53,865 nucleotides of DNA from Limisphaerales bacterium (GTDB lineage: Bacteria > Verrucomicrobiota > Verrucomicrobiia > Limisphaerales > UBA11358): positions 18,912 to 72,776 of the forward strand of contig PMOA01000041.1 of the NCBI GenBank assembly GCA_003161635.1. The letters are read 5' to 3'. The position numbers and the translations under genes are program-made. Numbering within the stretch: the stretch's first letter is position 1; every line of letters begins with the position of its first letter. The notes under the pieces are model-generated. The model did no database searches. It was not told where the DNA came from and saw only the letters and a list, made by a program, of their open reading frames with translations. Below, piece by piece: positions 50,949 to 53,865 of the stretch.

Positions 50949-52418
50949 TCAACCGCCGAGCGAACCCGGATCGCCCACGTCGCCCTTGTTGAAATCCACG
51001 TAAGCTTCCGTCAAATCGGCGGCGTAAATCACCGCGCTGGCCGCGCCGAGATTCAAATGGATGTGCAGATCAAACTCCTTCGGCGCGACGGCGGCACAAA
51101 GTTGTCTGAACGTCGCGCTCGTCGGCTGGCCGTGTTTTAAACTCCAGAGAATTTTTCTGCGGCCGCCTCGTCGCGCCGAAGCGTCAGACGCGAAGGCGGA
51201 GCTGTAACCGATGTCCACCTTTTCCTCGACGATTTTCGCCGGCGAATAACCGAGCGCGGCAATGATGCGGCCCCAGTTCGGGTCGCCGCCATGCCAGCTG
51301 GTTTTGACCAGCGGACTGTTGGCGACCGCGCGCGCCGCGGCATCGGCGTCGGCAATCGTCTTCGCGCCATTCACGCGCACCGTTACGACGCGATGAACGC
51401 CTTCGCCATCCCGAACGATCATCCTGGCCAATTCAAGGCAGACGTGATTCAAAGCGGCTTGGAACGTGATCAAATCGCGGTGGGGCGAGGCTACTGACGA
51501 GCCGGCTCGCGAGGACGCTCGCCCCACCAAACGCCGGTTTCCCGCCAGCCCATTCGCCAGCACGAGCACCGTGTCGTTCGTACTCATATCGCCGTCCACG
51601 GTGATGCGATTAAAGCTTTGCGCGACAGCTTTTTGCAATGCGGCTTGAAGCACTCTGGCTTCAACCGCCACGTCCGTTGTGATGAAACAAAGCATCGTCG
51701 CGTGAAGTCCGCCTTGGGACAGCGCCGCCGGCCGCTGGCCGTTTGCGCTCATCCCGGGCTGAATCATGCCCGCACCCTTGCAGATACCGCCGATGCGGAC
51801 GGTCCTGCCGCCAAGCTTGAATTCAACCGCGATTTGCTTGGGCCGCGTGTCGCTGGTCATGATGGCTTCGACGGCGTGGGCCGCGTGATTCGATGAATTC
51901 CCAAGAAGTTTTGCAACTGCCAGAATTCCGCGCTTCACATTCGCCATCGGCATCGTGACACCGATGCGGCCGGTGGAAGCAACCAAGACGCGTTCGGCGG
52001 GCAACCCGTAGCTGCGTTCGTCAGAACGCGGCCGATATTTTCGCGAAGAAGATGGCCGCGAACTCATGTTCGCAGCTACGGCAAAGGCAGCGATACGCGT
52101 CATTTCGCGCGCGTCCTTCAAGCCTTGTTTGCCGGTACAGGCGTTGGCGTTGCCGGAATTCACGACGATGGCCTGGGCGGTTCCTTTCTTGACGCGCTCA
52201 ACACAAACCTTCACTGGCGCGGCACAAACCTGGTTGGTCGTGAACATGCCGGCAACCGTCGCCGGCACCTCGGACACAATCAGCGCGAGATCGCGTTTTT
52301 GCTCCTTGTTTGAGCCTTTGCCGGTGCCGAGGCGTTTGATGTCGCAAAACACGCCGCCGGCCAGAAAACCTTGCGGCGCGATGACTGAGCCCGAAATTGT
52401 TTTGAATAAATTTTTCAT
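50949..52418 (-). CDS. argJ: Bifunctional ornithine acetyltransferase/N-acetylglutamate synthase, with two in-frame palindromic insertions
   Basis: Arginine synthesis; transfers acetyl from acetylornithine to glutamate. The 489-residue precursor has TTNQVCAAPV, NSGNANACTG, VASTGRIGV and the self-cleavage site HATMLCFITTD, where the threonine before MLCF becomes the nucleophile. Two stretches are extra to the family: residues about 113-138 (AVAANMSSRPSSSRKYRPRS...) and about 297-315 (RRLVGRASSRAGSSVASPH), each encoded by a palindrome. Typical ArgJ is about 400 residues, so the insertions explain part of the excess. The ATG at 52418 was preferred to a TTG at 52439. Confidence 0.94.
   Translation of the reverse strand: MKNLFKTISGSVIAPQGFLAGGVFCDIKRLGTGKGSNKEQKRDLALIVSEVPATVAGMFTTNQVCAAPVKVCVERVKKGTAQAIVVNSGNANACTGKQGLKDAREMTRIAAFAVAANMSSRPSSSRKYRPRSDERSYGLPAERVLVASTGRIGVTMPMANVKRGILAVAKLLGNSSNHAAHAVEAIMTSDTRPKQIAVEFKLGGRTVRIGGICKGAGMIQPGMSANGQRPAALSQGGLHATMLCFITTDVAVEARVLQAALQKAVAQSFNRITVDGDMSTNDTVLVLANGLAGNRRLVGRASSRAGSSVASPHRDLITFQAALNHVCLELARMIVRDGEGVHRVVTVRVNGAKTIADADAAARAVANSPLVKTSWHGGDPNWGRIIAALGYSPAKIVEEKVDIGYSSAFASDASARRGGRRKILWSLKHGQPTSATFRQLCAAVAPKEFDLHIHLNLGAASAVIYAADLTEAYVDFNKGDVGDPGSLGG
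51479..51528. repeat. Family G palindromic element inside argJ
   Basis: Perfect 11-base ends GGTGGGGCGAG / CTCGCCCCACC, with an inner GAGCCGGCTC palindrome. Read in frame on the minus strand. Confidence 0.9.
52006..52081. repeat. Family B-like palindromic element inside argJ
   Basis: Perfect 11-base ends CCGTAGCTGCG / CGCAGCTACGG, inner perfect pair CGCGGCC / GGCCGCG, and a small hairpin in each arm (GTTC-GTCA-GAAC, GCGAAC-TCAT-GTTCGC). Read in frame on the minus strand. Confidence 0.9.
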
Positions 52419-52490
52419 TGTGCGGAGTAAATCTGCCAACTTTGTCCCACAACGGGAATGAATTTTCTTTGTGCGATGTCAGGAAAAACA

Positions 52491-52548
52491 GGGCGGTGCA
52501 GCAGCACCGCCCTACCAACCACGGGTAGGGCTGCGCTGCCGCGCAGCC
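52491..52548. repeat. Family A two-hairpin element, hairpins in swapped order
   Basis: Hairpin GGGCGGTGC-AGCA-GCACCGCCC, spacer, hairpin GGGCTGCGC-TGCC-GCGCAGCC. The same two hairpins occur at 41449-41502 in the opposite order. It ends 5 bases beyond the methyltransferase stop. Confidence 0.88.
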
Positions 52549-52553
52549 AGATC

Positions 52554-53423
52554 TCATTTTTTTACCGCGTCAATTTCCAGCCGCATCATGCGGACGTGAA
52601 CGCGTCCGTCCGCATCCGGCGGATGTTTGGCCACGTAACGATCCGTGACGGCGGCGATGAATTCCTCGCGCAAATCCTCCGGCACGCGCTGCGTGTAGGG
52701 CAGCCAGGTCGTGCGCAGCCACGCGGCAAAACCATCGCGCCCGTCGTAAACCGCGTCTTTGGACGACAGCCTGACGCCGCGCGATTTGAAGCCAAATCGC
52801 GGCAGCCATTTTTCATAACTGTCCGGGTTGTGAAAGAAATACGGCTTTCCCAGCTTTCGGAAAAATTCGCGCCAGCGTTTGAGCCGCATTTCGGGGCGCA
52901 ACGCAACAAACACGTCGTGCGCATTGCCTTTGCCGCCGCAGGAAACGACGAGATGCCCGCCCGGACGCAAAACCGAGGCTGCGCCCCGCAAAAATGCCCG
53001 ATGATCGTCCACCCAATGCAACGCCGCGTTGGAAAAAACGATGTCGAACAATCGCGTGGCGGCGACGCCCCCGTCGCCGGCTTTCAAGCGGCCGGAAGAC
53101 TGCGACGGGGCGTCGCAACCACCAATTTCCCGCGCGTCCATAACGTGAAATTCCAGATTGGGAATCTTATTTCGCAGAAAGGTCTTTCGCGCGAACTCAA
53201 TCATTTGCGGCGAAGCATCAACGCCAACGACGGAGCCGCGCGGCGCGGCCTGGGCAATTTCAGCACTGACCTTGCCGTCGCCGCAGCCGACATCGAGAAC
53301 GTGCTCGTCCCCGCGCAGCTGGAGTTGCGCGATGAGTTCGCGCGCCCAGGTTTGTTGCACGGCGGAATTCGCGGCGTAATCAGCCGCGTTCCACTCGGCG
53401 GTTGGCGAAACAGGTTTGGACAT
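52554..53423 (-). CDS. SAM-dependent methyltransferase (Tam-like), with in-frame palindromic insertion
   Basis: A 289-residue class I methyltransferase. SAM motif I is VLDVGCGDGKVSAEIA, motif II the VVGVDASPQMIEFA strand, and post-motif FDIVFSNAALHWVDDH; the pattern is closest to trans-aconitate 2-methyltransferase and its relatives, but the substrate is not certain. Residues about 101-124 (GGCDAPSQSSGRLKAGDGGV...) between the DARE motif and FDIVFSN are extra and are encoded by a palindrome. It lies between argC and argJ on the same strand, separated from both by family A repeats. Confidence 0.85.
   Translation of the reverse strand: MSKPVSPTAEWNAADYAANSAVQQTWARELIAQLQLRGDEHVLDVGCGDGKVSAEIAQAAPRGSVVGVDASPQMIEFARKTFLRNKIPNLEFHVMDAREIGGCDAPSQSSGRLKAGDGGVAATRLFDIVFSNAALHWVDDHRAFLRGAASVLRPGGHLVVSCGGKGNAHDVFVALRPEMRLKRWREFFRKLGKPYFFHNPDSYEKWLPRFGFKSRGVRLSSKDAVYDGRDGFAAWLRTTWLPYTQRVPEDLREEFIAAVTDRYVAKHPPDADGRVHVRMMRLEIDAVKK
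53057..53121. repeat. Palindromic element inside the methyltransferase gene
   Basis: TGGCGGCGACGCCCCCGTCGC (53057-53077) pairs with GCGACGGGGCGTCGCAACCA (53102-53121) with two mismatches and one bulge. It is read in frame on the minus strand and adds about 22 residues. Confidence 0.85.
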
Positions 53424-53441
53424 TGGTAATCTTTATCTAAA

Positions 53442-53499
53442 GTAGGGACGAGCTGCTGCTCGTCCCAAATTGGGGGCCGCGCAGCAACGCGGCCCTACC
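53442..53499. repeat. Family A two-hairpin element
   Basis: GTAGGG ... CCCTAC ends enclose hairpins GGGACGAGC-TGCT-GCTCGTCCC and GGGCCGCG-CAGCAA-CGCGGCCC. It lies 4 bases beyond the argC stop and 18 bases before the methyltransferase start. Confidence 0.88.
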
Positions 53500-53503
53500 A
53501 GAT

Positions 53504-53865
53504 TCAAACCAATCCCGCCGTTTCCGGAAAACCGCAGACCAGATTCATGCTCTGGATGGCCTGGCCGCTCGCGCCCTTGATCAGATTGTCCTCGGCGCTC
53601 ATCACGATGAGCCGGCCCGTGCGCGGGTCGAGCCGCCACGCGATTTCGATGACGTTGGTGCCGGCGACATTTTTGGTGTCGGGCAGCGCCTTGCCTTCAA
53701 GCAAATGTACGAACGGTTCGTCGCCGTAAGCCTCCGTATAACACGCCGAAATATCTTCGTTCAGCGCACTCATTTCCGCCGCGGTGGAAAAGGGCTTTTC
53801 CGGCGTGAGATAGAGCGTCGTCAAAATGCCCCGGTTTACCGGAATCAAATGCGGCGTGAACTGGA
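53504..53865 (-). CDS. argC: N-acetyl-gamma-glutamyl-phosphate reductase, C-terminal part (5' end outside window)
   Basis: Arginine synthesis, reducing N-acetylglutamyl phosphate to the semialdehyde. The frame is open to the window edge and reads QFTPHLIPVNRGILTTLY, the conserved segment of the ArgC substrate domain, then ends GASGQAIQSMNLVCGFPETAGLV, the family's C-terminus. About the last 120 residues are present; the NADP-binding half and the catalytic cysteine are outside. The track start at 53848 is an internal TTG. Together with argJ it makes a partial arg cluster interrupted by the methyltransferase gene. Confidence 0.94.
   Translation of the reverse strand, partial: QFTPHLIPVNRGILTTLYLTPEKPFSTAAEMSALNEDISACYTEAYGDEPFVHLLEGKALPDTKNVAGTNVIEIAWRLDPRTGRLIVMSAEDNLIKGASGQAIQSMNLVCGFPETAGLV

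Overview
The window looks like a 54-kb piece of a GC-rich Verrucomicrobiota chromosome, most likely of the Pedosphaera/Limisphaerales kind. The pointers are two orphan type II pseudopilin-like proteins, a GreA with a very long N-terminal extension of the sort known from chlamydiae, a sufD-sufU-sufT-sufS block, and many structured palindromic repeats. The taxonomic call is inference. There are no rRNA genes, prophage, transposase or CRISPR array; one tRNA-Gly(UCC) is present.

Layout. 1-6.3 kb: 3' part of purF, a small glyoxalase-fold protein, then deoC / aldehyde dehydrogenase / vestigial aldehyde dehydrogenase / second deoC. 6.3-8.2 kb: pyrR-pyrB on the minus strand with a PyrR-type attenuator leader. 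8.3-13.6 kb: mrp facing sufD-sufU-sufT-sufS. 13.6-14.8 kb: an AT-rich orphan gene and a MazF-type toxin-antitoxin pair. 14.9-16.1 kb: DAHP synthase preceded by a leader peptide and alternative hairpins that form a complete aromatic-amino-acid attenuator. 16.2-19.7 kb: ychF, a LysE-type exporter, pssA and psd. 19.8-24.3 kb: a DUF5069 protein, GreA-like factor, rsmB and fabI. 24.4-33.5 kb: an M50 protease, two secondary peptide transporters (OPT, POT), an M3 lipoprotein peptidase and oppD/oppF, together suggesting peptide scavenging. 33.6-36.6 kb: hypothetical genes, a pseudopilin and a secreted propeller-like protein. 36.8-43.7 kb: tRNA-Gly, pyrC, a thioredoxin-fold protein, carA, an FHA protein, a pseudopilin, prfB with its programmed +1 frameshift, and trpC. 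43.7-45.9 kb: surA-like and pdxA plus a small membrane protein. 46-49 kb: an HTH/metallo-beta-lactamase gene followed by small cargo genes (DUF2442, VapBC, membrane protein) separated by extra copies of its own 3' end. 49-53.9 kb: ilvN, ilvC, argJ, a methyltransferase and the 3' end of argC.

Three observations stand out. (1) The DAHP synthase leader encodes a 24-residue peptide with seven consecutive aromatic codons (YFFYWFW) and has the 1:2, 2:3 and 3:4 pairings of a classical attenuator. (2) Palindromic repeats occur not only between genes but in frame inside rsmB, trpC, argJ (twice) and a methyltransferase, adding about 17-26 residues each without breaking the reading frame. (3) The 3' end of the HTH-MBL gene recurs as two diverged scars, each at the border of a small cargo module.

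The metabolic genes are mostly ordinary housekeeping functions: purine and pyrimidine synthesis (purF, pyrB, pyrC, carA), arginine, branched-chain and aromatic amino acids, Fe-S assembly and phosphatidylethanolamine synthesis. Start codons were chosen by family length, Shine-Dalgarno context and whether the upstream codons lie in a repeat. All function calls rest on reading motifs by eye; no database search was run.
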